From: CALKWS01 sp048594865
GTDB taxonomy: Bacteria > Actinomycetota > Actinomycetes > Actinomycetales > Beutenbergiaceae
Length of the DNA: 7,049 nucleotides
Reading direction: 5' to 3'
Assembly (NCBI GenBank): GCA_048594865.1
Contig: JBMDWZ010000261.1
Location: 1 to 7,049, forward strand
Shown: piece by piece, positions 1 to 5,720 of the stretch
Layout of the letters: each line of letters begins with the position of its first letter
Position numbering within the stretch: the stretch's first letter is position 1
The notes under the pieces: generated by a model
Databases searched by the model: none
The model's input: the letters and a program-made list of their open reading frames with translations, nothing else
What the model was told of the DNA's origin: nothing
Made by a program: the position numbers and the translations under genes

Positions 1-749
1 CAACCAACTCCACGGCCACCGGTACCGCCCTGGTGGTGCCGGGTGAAGACGGCGCGCTGCCCACCATCGCCCGACCCGCGGAGCAGGTGTCGCTGAGTGT
101 GCCGGCCTCACCGCAGGTGCTGAGTGCGGTGGCCCGAGCGATGAGTTCACACCGCACCCAGATTCAGGAAGTCGCCGTGGATCCGGACTACGTCGCCGAT
201 TCTGGGGGCGTTGCGGCCGGGTGGTTCGCACTGAGTAACGACGTGTTGCAGCCGGTGCCGGCGCAGATCACGGCGCTGGTGGCACCCGGGTGGGGGAGTG
301 CGGAGCAGCTCCGGGGCCTGGTGACCGGCGAAGTGGTCAACCTTGAACATGGCGGTGCCGGCGAGGCCGCGGATGGCGTAAACGCGGCGCACGACGAGGA
401 TGATGCCGACCCGCGCTGGTACCGCGTCCTGATGCTCGTGTTGGCCGGGGTGATCGCGATCGTGGTGGCGTTGGTGAGCACCGTGTTCCACCGCTGGAAC
501 GTGCCTCTGGGGCTCGGAATCAGTTACCTGGCGGTGGTGGCCGGGGCGATGCTGGCGCGAAGTTTGGAGGTGCGCCGCGGGCACATCCTGTACGCGGCGT
601 TGGTGTGCGTGGTGGTGGTTGCGATGACGTACGCCCAGAGCACCGACGTGATCGTCACCGGCGAACCGATCGGGGTGGCATGGCTGATTGGCGCCCCAGT
701 GTTGGCGTTCGCCGGTGTGTTCGCGCCGCGGCGGTGGTTCCGTGACTGA
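1..749 (+). CDS. mshB: MshB-like mycothiol deacetylase C-terminus fused to a four-helix membrane domain (5' end outside window)
   Basis: The frame is open from base 3 with no stop, so this is the 3' part of a gene that begins upstream; a GTG at 33 is unlikely to be the true start. The first ~100 visible residues resemble the C-terminal part of MshB, the zinc-dependent PIG-L/LmbE-family enzyme that deacetylates GlcNAc-Ins in mycothiol synthesis. The marks are the 'SSHRTQIQEV' stretch (bases 144-173) followed by 'FALSNDVLQPV' (225-257). The catalytic N-terminal zinc motifs would lie outside the window. After an acidic linker (about 340-410) come four hydrophobic segments, near bases 426-490, 510-570, 585-645 and 675-730, ending in a basic 'APRRWFRD' tail. 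This part resembles the small four-helix proteins often encoded just after mshB. Seen: one uninterrupted frame joining both parts. Inferred: the MshB identity and a true fusion. A separate membrane gene starting at GTG 321 is possible, but no stop precedes it. Confidence -1.
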   Translation, partial: TNSTATGTALVVPGEDGALPTIARPAEQVSLSVPASPQVLSAVARAMSSHRTQIQEVAVDPDYVADSGGVAAGWFALSNDVLQPVPAQITALVAPGWGSAEQLRGLVTGEVVNLEHGGAGEAADGVNAAHDEDDADPRWYRVLMLVLAGVIAIVVALVSTVFHRWNVPLGLGISYLAVVAGAMLARSLEVRRGHILYAALVCVVVVAMTYAQSTDVIVTGEPIGVAWLIGAPVLAFAGVFAPRRWFRD

Positions 750-1287
750 GTCAGGTAGCCCGAGGCCTGGAGGGGACGATGTCGATCCCGCCTTGGTGCA
801 GGACTATCGCCTGGCGATGGCTCGTCTGATCAGCGGGGTGAGCGTGGTGAGCGTGCGTTCCGGTGGCATGGACGTGGCGATGACGGCGACGTCGGTGGTG
901 TCGGTGTCCTTGGAGCCGCCGACGATCCTGTTCTGCGTGCATTCCGATGCCCGGCTCGCTGAGGCGATCGAAGACGGCAACAACTGGGCGATCAGCGTGC
1001 TCTCCGCGCAAGATTCCGCGGTGGCGCGCTGGCTGGCGATGCCTGGGCGCCCGGTGGTGGGCCAACTCGACCAGATTGCCGTTCGTCGTGGCGCTCAAAG
1101 TGGCGCGGCACTTATCGATTCGGCAACATCTTGGGTGGAGTGCCGAACCGAGTGGACGAGGTCCGCGGGCTCCCACGAGGTGGTCGTGGGGACCGTACTT
1201 TCCGCGGAAATCTCTACTGATGCCTCCGGTGCCTCTGGTGGCCTGGTTCATCACTTCGGTCGGGTGACGCCTTATCGCGAGGCGTGA
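742..1287 (+). CDS. Flavin reductase-like domain protein
   Basis: A 181-residue protein with the flavin reductase-like split-barrel fold (Pfam Flavin_Reduct type), normally an FMN-binding, NAD(P)H-dependent reductase that supplies reduced flavin to a partner oxygenase or acts in redox balance. The family signature is 'MTATSVVSVSLEPPTILFCV' at about residues 47-66, where the flavin phosphate and ring usually bind. The C-terminal 'LVHHFGRVTPY' matches the usual H-x-F/G-R ending of the fold. The GTG at 742 is chosen because it overlaps the upstream stop by 8 bases (GTGACTGA), a typical coupled arrangement; an in-frame ATG at 688 would lie deep inside the preceding membrane domain. No strong Shine-Dalgarno precedes it, which also fits coupling. 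The acidic-polar first ~15 residues look disordered. Substrate and partner cannot be read from the sequence; no oxygenase gene is visible next to it. Confidence -1.
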   Translation: MTESGSPRPGGDDVDPALVQDYRLAMARLISGVSVVSVRSGGMDVAMTATSVVSVSLEPPTILFCVHSDARLAEAIEDGNNWAISVLSAQDSAVARWLAMPGRPVVGQLDQIAVRRGAQSGAALIDSATSWVECRTEWTRSAGSHEVVVGTVLSAEISTDASGASGGLVHHFGRVTPYREA

Positions 1288-1385
1288 TCCGCGACACCTG
1301 CACAAATGCCTCACAATAATTGGGCCGTGCCACCGGTAGAGTGTGCGCTCGGGGCGCGAACGAGCCCGGATTACGAGGGAATGCC
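1288..1385 (+). promoter_or_regulatory. Intergenic region upstream of the VanW-family gene, weak promoter candidate
   Basis: A 98-base gap with a locally AT-richer patch (CACAATAATT, 1312-1321) and a TAGAGT hexamer at 1337-1342 that fits the actinobacterial -10 pattern TAnnnT. No convincing -35 lies 16-18 bases upstream, so the promoter call is weak. I see no clear terminator for the flavin reductase gene, so read-through from upstream is possible. Confidence -1.
1375..1380 (+). promoter_or_regulatory. Ribosome binding site that fixes the TTG start of the VanW-family gene
   Basis: GAGGGA lies 5 bases before the TTG at 1386. The earlier in-frame TTG at 1320 has no such site. The ATG at 1381 is in another frame and gives only a ~30-codon peptide. 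This favours TTG 1386 as the start. Confidence -1.
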
Positions 1386-3767
1386 TTGCGATTTTGGCAT
1401 AAAAAGGGCTCGAAAGCAGGCTCTGATCAGGCGGGTGAAGCCGCTGATTCCGCGCGCCCTGAAGCTGACTTAAACGAGGCCAGTGCTGACTCCGGTGACG
1501 ACGTCGAAGCCAGCACCGAAAACGGCACTGACGAAGCCAGCACTGACGAGGCCGCCACGACGGTGATCGACGACGCCGATGAAACCACAGCGGATGACTC
1601 TGGCGCCGATGAGGCCACGGCCGATGACTCTGATGCCGGTGAAACCGCCGTCGATGACGCCGATGGGGACGCCGTCACGGTCGAGACGGACACAGACGCC
1701 GACGCTGACAGCACGGATGACGCCGATGAGGGCTCGGACTCCCCGGGGGATCAGACCGCCGCCACCGTTGCGCTCGCGGCCTCCGGTGACGCAACGCCTG
1801 AGGATTCGACCTCGAGCGAACCCGTGCAGCGCACCCCGGTCGCCGAGCGGCTTGGAACACAGAACGAACACGCCGATGCTGCGGACGCCAACGAGTCCGC
1901 CGTCGGCGACCAGTCAGCAGGATCAACCGATCCCGAATCAGACAATGACGACGCCGCCACGGTGGTTGCCCCGGCCGCCGGTGCCAGCAGTGCCGATAGT
2001 GCCAGCAGTGCCGATAGCGACGACGTAGAACTAGTTGAGGAACCACCGCCGGTGAAGAAGCCCCGTAAACGTCGCCGCGGATTGAAAGCCGGCATTTGGA
2101 TTTTCGTGACCCTCCTGGTCCTGGGAGGGATCTACGTGGGTGCGGCATTGTTCTTGGGCGACCGCGTGCCTGCCGATACCCGCGTTGCTGGCGTGGAGGT
2201 TTCCGGACTCTCGGTCGCCGATGCCGAAGCCCGACTCAACGAGGAACTCGGATCACTGCAGAGCACCCCGCTGCCGGTGCGTTTCGAAGACACCACCGTG
2301 GAGTTGGACCCCGAGTCTGCCGGCCTAGCATTCGACGCCGAAGCGACCGTCGACCAGTTCACCGGACTGAACTGGGATCCCCGGGTGCTCCTGGGTCACA
2401 TCTTTGGGCTGGGTGAGCGCGACCCGATCACCACCACCGACTCCGCCGCGCTCACCGCTGCACTGGAGCAACTCGGCGAGGACGTCAACATCGACCCCGT
2501 CGAGGGTGCGATCGAACTCAGCGACGGCGAAGCCAACATCACCGAGCCGGAGAACGGCTACGGACTGGATGTGGAAGCCTCCAGCGAGATCGTCGACGAA
2601 GGGTGGCTCACCGCTTCCCGCCCGTTGGACCTGCCCTCCCAGGAAATCGAACCGGAGGTCGGTCCAGTGGAGATCGAGGCCGCGCAAACCGACATCATCG
2701 ACCCGCTCCTCAGCGGTTCGGTCACCGTTGAGGCCAACGACGCGGAGGTGGAGCTGACCGTGAATGAGTTGGTGTCCGCTTCCACCCTGAACCTCGACGG
2801 CACCGAATACAGCCTGAGCATGGACGGCGAGGCCCTCGCCGACGTCGTCACCGAAAAGGAAGACTCCATCGGTGACCGCCCAGAAAACGCCCGCATCCGT
2901 CTGGAAGATGGCGAGCCGACGATCACCCCAGCCGTGACCGGCACCGGGATCGATCCCGATCAGCTCAAGGACGTGGTGCGCGCCGCTGCGCTGAACACCG
3001 AGAACGACGATCGGGTCGCGGTCGCCGAACTCGCAGAGACCGACGCGGACTTCACCACCCAGGACGCCGAGGATTTGGGCGTGACCGAGGAGATCTCGCA
3101 CTTCTCTACGCCATACCCCTATGACCCGCCGCGCACCGAGAACCTGCGCGAGGGCGCCCGCAAGTTGAACAACACCCTGATCATGCCCGGCGATTCGTTC
3201 TCGCTCCTGGACGCGCTCAGCCCGTTCAACGAGGCCAACGGCTATCACAGCTCAGGTGTGGTGGAGAATGGCTTCTTCACTCAGGCGATGGGTGGGGGGC
3301 TGTCGCAGATGTCCACAACCCTGTTTAACGCAGCGTTCGAGGCGGGCCTGGAAGATGTCACCCACCAGCCGCACTCCCGCTGGTTCGACCGGTACCCGGC
3401 CGGTCGCGAAGCCACCCTGTATGACCCCACGATCGACATGGTGTTCCGCAACAACACCGACCACGGGGTGCTCATCCAAGCGTGGGTGAGCGACTCGGAG
3501 GTGAACGTGCGCCTGTGGGGCACCGAGACCTGGGACGTGGAGATCTCCTCCAGCGGCCAGTACAACGCCACCTCTCCGCAGACCGTGTACAACGAGCGGG
3601 CTAACTGTGAGGCCGAATCCGGTGGCCGCAACGGGTTCAGCGTGGACTACACCCGCACCGTCTCCAAGGGCGGCAGCGTGGAAGAACAGCGGACCTACAC
3701 CCACACCTACCGGCCTTGGAACCGCGTCATCTGCGGCCCCGAACCCTCCGGCAGCGACGACGACTAA
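1386..3767 (+). CDS. Membrane-anchored VanW-family protein with peptidoglycan-binding-type repeats and a long acidic cytoplasmic tail
   Basis: 793 residues from the TTG start. Residues 1-12 are basic (RFWHKKGSK). About 13-220 are a low-complexity Asp/Glu/Ala/Ser/Thr tract with almost no aromatic residues. A basic cluster, KKPRKRRR (224-231), precedes one membrane helix (about 236-258), so the acidic tail should be cytoplasmic and the rest extracytoplasmic. The outer part has a 'VAGVEVSGLSVADAEARL' stretch and two modules resembling the putative peptidoglycan-binding domain PG_binding_4 (about 322-425 and 475-566). A VanW domain follows (about 573-713), with 'LNNTLIMPGDSFSLLDAL' and 'MGGGLSQMSTTLFNAAFE'. 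A short tail with Cys741 and Cys783 could form a disulfide. VanW proteins occur in some glycopeptide-resistance clusters and widely as YoaR-like wall proteins; their biochemical role is unclear, and nothing here indicates resistance. The family call is firm; function in wall synthesis or sensing is inference. It ends on a stop interlocked with the convergent gene. Confidence -1.
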   Translation: MRFWHKKGSKAGSDQAGEAADSARPEADLNEASADSGDDVEASTENGTDEASTDEAATTVIDDADETTADDSGADEATADDSDAGETAVDDADGDAVTVETDTDADADSTDDADEGSDSPGDQTAATVALAASGDATPEDSTSSEPVQRTPVAERLGTQNEHADAADANESAVGDQSAGSTDPESDNDDAATVVAPAAGASSADSASSADSDDVELVEEPPPVKKPRKRRRGLKAGIWIFVTLLVLGGIYVGAALFLGDRVPADTRVAGVEVSGLSVADAEARLNEELGSLQSTPLPVRFEDTTVELDPESAGLAFDAEATVDQFTGLNWDPRVLLGHIFGLGERDPITTTDSAALTAALEQLGEDVNIDPVEGAIELSDGEANITEPENGYGLDVEASSEIVDEGWLTASRPLDLPSQEIEPEVGPVEIEAAQTDIIDPLLSGSVTVEANDAEVELTVNELVSASTLNLDGTEYSLSMDGEALADVVTEKEDSIGDRPENARIRLEDGEPTITPAVTGTGIDPDQLKDVVRAAALNTENDDRVAVAELAETDADFTTQDAEDLGVTEEISHFSTPYPYDPPRTENLREGARKLNNTLIMPGDSFSLLDALSPFNEANGYHSSGVVENGFFTQAMGGGLSQMSTTLFNAAFEAGLEDVTHQPHSRWFDRYPAGREATLYDPTIDMVFRNNTDHGVLIQAWVSDSEVNVRLWGTETWDVEISSSGQYNATSPQTVYNERANCEAESGGRNGFSVDYTRTVSKGGSVEEQRTYTHTYRPWNRVICGPEPSGSDDD
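1981..2016 (+). repeat. Perfect tandem duplication of an 18-base unit inside the VanW-family gene
   Basis: The unit GTGCCAGCAGTGCCGATA occurs at 1981-1998 and again at 1999-2016 without a mismatch. It encodes the repeated hexapeptide SSADSA/SSADSD in the disordered tail and keeps the frame. It is probably a recent slippage event in a segment under little structural constraint. Confidence -1.
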
Positions 3768-3985
3768 TCGCGCCTCGGGCGCTGCGGCGCCGGCGGCACC
3801 AGTTTGCCGATCATGATCGCCTCGGCGGGGATGCTCACCACACCGCGTTTGGTGAGAACGTCCACGCCGGTGGCATCCACACGCTGCAGGTGTCCCAGTG
3901 CGTCGGTGAGGCGCCCATCGGCGATTCGGTGGCGAACCACGACGCGTTGCCCCACCTCCCACTGCAACCAGAACGGCTGGTTCAC
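3764..3985 (-). CDS. Small stand-alone SH3-like (Rv0428c N-terminal type) domain protein
   Basis: A 73-residue protein. The stretch 'WEVGQRVVVRHRI' followed by 'LTDALGHLQRVD', 'VDVLTKRGVVSIPAEAI' and a final 'GKLVPPAPQRPRRD' matches the small beta-barrel domain that I recall at the N-terminus of actinobacterial cg3035/Rv0428c-type GNAT acetyltransferases. The GNAT catalytic part is absent: the frame stops just after the domain, and the next gene on that side is the convergent VanW gene. GTG at 3985 is chosen because GGGAG lies 7 bases upstream on this strand. A longer reading from 4144 would overlap the ferredoxin start, and its extra residues do not look domain-like. Basic end residues could suggest nucleic-acid or partner binding, but no function is established. 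It could be a remnant of a larger acetyltransferase or a genuine single-domain protein. Confidence -1.
   Translation of the reverse strand: MNQPFWLQWEVGQRVVVRHRIADGRLTDALGHLQRVDATGVDVLTKRGVVSIPAEAIMIGKLVPPAPQRPRRD
3770..3782. terminator. Short GC hairpin at the convergent gene ends, weak terminator candidate
   Basis: GCGCC-TCG-GGCGC can fold into a 5-base stem with a 3-base loop, starting 2 bases after the VanW-family stop. GGCGC (3778-3782) can alternatively pair with GCGCC (3787-3791). No U-tract follows on either strand, so intrinsic termination is doubtful. The hairpin also lies within the coding part of the minus-strand gene. Confidence -1.
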
Positions 3986-4119
3986 GGCGCAACTCCCAAA
4001 GAAGATCTCGGCGTGTACGGAGTGACCGCCGAAATAAGCGATACTTGATGGTGGATCGAGGCGATGTGTGTGCACATGACCCGCCGGATCCACTGTAGCT
4101 ACCCCGGAAGGATCCCCTC
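3986..4119. promoter_or_regulatory. Divergent intergenic region between the SH3-like gene and fdxA
   Basis: 134 bases that should hold promoters for both directions. An AT-richer patch at 4031-4049 contains GATACT (4040-4045), a possible plus-strand -10, but I could not find a good -35 at the right spacing. Read on the minus strand, the same patch contains TTATTT. An 8-base palindrome TGTGCACA lies at 4069-4076. Two copies of GGATCC (4086-4091 and 4110-4115) could pair over an 18-base loop, and the second overlaps the fdxA ribosome binding site. Promoter positions remain uncertain. Confidence -1.
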
Positions 4120-4446
4120 GTGACCTACGTGATCGCCGAACCATGCGTTGACCTCAAGGACAAGGCTTGCATCGACGAATGCCCGGTGGACTGCATTTAC
4201 GAAGGCGAACGGATGCTGTACATCCAGCCCGATGAGTGCGTCGACTGTGGTGCCTGCGAACCGGTATGCCCGGTCGAAGCGATCTACTACGAGGATGATG
4301 TGCCCGAACAATGGGCCCAGTACTACGACGCCAACGTCAACTTCTTTGACGACATTGGCTCTCCGGGCGGCGCCGCACGGACCGGACTGATCAACAAGGA
4401 TCACCCCATCGTGGCCGCGCTGCCCCCGCAAGAACACGACGTCTGA
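4120..4446 (+). CDS. fdxA: Seven-iron ferredoxin (3Fe-4S/4Fe-4S), FdxA/FdxC type
   Basis: 108 residues, the usual length of actinobacterial FdxA/FdxC, a soluble low-potential electron carrier. The cysteines lie at 9, 17, 21, 25, 40, 43, 46 and 50. By comparison with Azotobacter ferredoxin I, Cys9, Cys17 and Cys50 should bind the 3Fe-4S cluster, and Cys21, Cys40, Cys43 and Cys46 the 4Fe-4S cluster, leaving Cys25 free. The extra cysteine that 8Fe proteins have between the first two ligands is Leu12 here, which supports the 7Fe type. The C-terminal 'LGSPGGAAR'-like stretch (here DIGSPGGAAR) is typical of the actinobacterial group. The sequence is closer to mycobacterial FdxC (Rv1177), as I recall it, than to Rv2007c. 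GTG 4120 has an excellent site, GGAAGGA (4106-4112), 7 bases upstream. dapC follows after 13 bases, so the two are probably one transcript. Redox partners cannot be inferred; it might serve cytochrome P450s or other ferredoxin-dependent enzymes. Confidence -1.
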   Translation: MTYVIAEPCVDLKDKACIDECPVDCIYEGERMLYIQPDECVDCGACEPVCPVEAIYYEDDVPEQWAQYYDANVNFFDDIGSPGGAARTGLINKDHPIVAALPPQEHDV

Positions 4447-4459
4447 TCCGCCCGCCGCT

Positions 4460-5587
4460 ATGGGCCTGATCCAGATCGAAGAGGACTACCCGTGGGATGC
4501 CCTCGCGCCGTTGGTGCAGCGCGCCCGCTCCCACCCCGATGGCATGGTCGACCTGTCCATCGGTACCCCCGTTGACCCGACGCCCGCCGTCATCACCGAG
4601 GCGTTGCAGGGCGCGGCGAATGCCCCCGGCTACCCGACCTCCCACGGCACCCCGGCGCTGCGCGAAGCGGTCGCGGCGTGGTTCGCCCGGGTTCGCGGTG
4701 CCACCGTGGAACCGGATGCAGTGCTGCCCACGATCGGATCCAAGGAGATCGTGGCGCTCCTGCCATCGTTACTGTCGCTGGGAGCCGGGGACGTCGTCGT
4801 CGTTCCTCATGCGGCCTACCCCACCTACGCCATTGGGGCCAGGCTTGCCGGGGCGCAGGTGCTGGCCGCCGATGAGGTTCACCAGTGGCGTGAGCACCCG
4901 GGCGTGAAGCTGGTGTGGGTGAACTCGCCGTCCAATCCCACCGGTCAGGTGCGCAGCGCTGAGGACCTGGCGGCGACCGTTGCGGCAGCCCGGGAAATCG
5001 GCGCCGTGGTGGCCAGCGATGAGTGTTACGCCGACCTTCCGTGGGACGCTCCGTGGGCCGACGACGGCGTTCCAAGCCTGCTGTCCGACGCGGTAGCGGG
5101 TGGTTCTCACCACGGGCTGTTGGCCGCGTATTCGCTGTCCAAGCAGTCCAACCTGGCCGGGTACCGGGCGGCGTTCCTTGCCGGCGATCCGGCGCTTATC
5201 AGCAAACTGCTGCTGATGCGCCGGCACATGGGCATGATCGTGCCCGCCCCGGTGCAGGCGGCGATGATTGCGGCGCTGGGAGATACCGAGCACGTCGCGG
5301 CCCAACGCGAGCGGTACCGGAGCCGGCGGCAGATCCTACGTGAGGCGCTGCTGGCCTCCGGTTTCGACATCGACCATTCCGAGGCTGGCCTGTACCTGTG
5401 GGTCTCACGGCGAGAGGCCGATCAGGACTGTTGGGCGATCCTGGATCGGTTCGCCGATGCCGGGATCCTGGCCGGACCGGGCAGCTTTTATGGCACCGGC
5501 GCCGAGGTGAACCGCCATGTGCGGATCGCCCTGACGGCGACCGATGAAAGGATCGAGGCCGCCGCGAGCCGTATTCGTGGCCTTTAG
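4460..5587 (+). CDS. dapC: Succinyldiaminopimelate transaminase
   Basis: A 375-residue fold-type I, class I/II PLP aminotransferase. It most likely converts N-succinyl-2-amino-6-ketopimelate and glutamate to N-succinyl-LL-diaminopimelate and 2-oxoglutarate in the cytoplasmic succinylase branch of lysine and meso-DAP synthesis, feeding peptidoglycan. Visible hallmarks are Asn159 in 'SNPTG', Asp187 and Tyr190 in 'SDECYADLPW' (PLP ring contacts), Lys228 in 'AAYSLSKQSNLAGYR' (Schiff-base lysine, with Arg235 following) and Arg355 in 'HVRIALTATD' (substrate carboxylate). The N-terminal 'LSIGTPVDPTP' and 'GYPTSHGTPALREAVAAW' stretches are typical of the DapC/Rv1178 group. ATG 4460 gives a full-length N-terminus, but no good ribosome site precedes it, so it may be translated by coupling with fdxA 13 bases upstream. 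The neighbouring fdxA supports the identity, because this pair is conserved in Corynebacterium and Mycobacterium. Specificity among related transaminases is inferred, not proven. Confidence -1.
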   Translation: MGLIQIEEDYPWDALAPLVQRARSHPDGMVDLSIGTPVDPTPAVITEALQGAANAPGYPTSHGTPALREAVAAWFARVRGATVEPDAVLPTIGSKEIVALLPSLLSLGAGDVVVVPHAAYPTYAIGARLAGAQVLAADEVHQWREHPGVKLVWVNSPSNPTGQVRSAEDLAATVAAAREIGAVVASDECYADLPWDAPWADDGVPSLLSDAVAGGSHHGLLAAYSLSKQSNLAGYRAAFLAGDPALISKLLLMRRHMGMIVPAPVQAAMIAALGDTEHVAAQRERYRSRRQILREALLASGFDIDHSEAGLYLWVSRREADQDCWAILDRFADAGILAGPGSFYGTGAEVNRHVRIALTATDERIEAAASRIRGL

Positions 5588-5594
5588 ATTGCCT

Positions 5595-5638
5595 ACACCA
5601 GGGATGCTAATAGCCATGTTTGGGCACATCCTTGGTGT
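5595..5638. repeat. 12-base inverted repeat between dapC and gltA
   Basis: ACACCAGGGATG (5595-5606) faces CATCCTTGGTGT (5627-5638) across 20 bases; the only non-Watson-Crick position is a G-T (G-U in RNA). It starts 7 bases after the dapC stop. As RNA it would be a stem-loop without a U-tract, so a weak terminator for dapC at best. As DNA, its right arm lies in the spacer of the predicted gltA promoter, which would fit an operator. Confidence -1.
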
Positions 5639-5649
5639 CAAGGTAGGTT
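5621..5649 (+). promoter_or_regulatory. Predicted gltA promoter (TGGGCA, 17 bases, TAGGTT)
   Basis: TGGGCA (5621-5626) matches four of six bases of TTGACA and is separated by 17 bases from TAGGTT (5644-5649), which fits the actinobacterial -10 pattern TAnnnT. Transcription would begin near 5656 and leave a leader of about 70 bases. The prediction rests on pattern and spacing only. Confidence -1.
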
Positions 5650-5654
5650 GTGCA

Positions 5655-5668
5655 GGGCGACGTCGCCC
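5655..5668. promoter_or_regulatory. Perfect 14-base palindrome at the predicted gltA transcription start
   Basis: GGGCGACGTCGCCC equals its own reverse complement over all 14 bases. It lies 6-19 bases after the predicted -10, so a bound protein would block initiation. GGGCGGACGACG at 5683-5694 is a partial copy; its GGGCGGAC can also pair with GTCGCCC (5662-5668) with one bulged base, forming an alternative leader stem. Confidence -1.
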
Positions 5669-5711
5669 GACCCCGACCCGATGGGCGGACGACGTAGCAG
5701 GGAAGAACCCC

Positions 5712-5720
5712 AGGAGAGGA
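5712..5720 (+). promoter_or_regulatory. Ribosome binding site that fixes the gltA start
   Basis: AGGAGAGGA ends 5 bases before ATG 5726. The frame is also open upstream to an ATG at 5648, but that codon lies at or before the predicted transcription start and lacks such a site, so 5726 is preferred. Confidence -1.

Noticed and set aside
1381..1473. ATG at 1381 as the start of the VanW-family gene
   Set aside because: It is in a different frame from the gene and terminates after about 30 codons; TTG 1386 with GAGGGA fits better.
2325..3248. A 307-codon minus-strand open frame opposite the VanW gene
   Set aside because: It is antisense to a well-supported gene, has no recognisable domain and is explained by GC-biased third positions that suppress stops on the opposite strand.
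1386..3767. Glycopeptide (vancomycin) resistance gene call for the VanW-domain protein
   Set aside because: VanW domains are common in wall proteins unrelated to resistance, and no vanHAX or vanRS-like genes are present in the window.
3252..3992. A 246-codon minus-strand frame overlapping both the SH3-like gene and the VanW gene end
   Set aside because: It is in a different frame from the SH3-like domain, has an Ala/Gly/Arg-rich random composition and lacks recognisable motifs.
4069..4076. TGTGCACA palindrome upstream of fdxA as a CRP/GlxR site
   Set aside because: The consensus has TGTGA and TCACA separated by about six bases; this 8-base contiguous palindrome does not match and is short enough to arise by chance.
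3986..4144. Longer N-terminus for the minus-strand SH3-like gene
   Set aside because: It would overlap the fdxA start and ribosome site, and the added residues do not resemble the domain.
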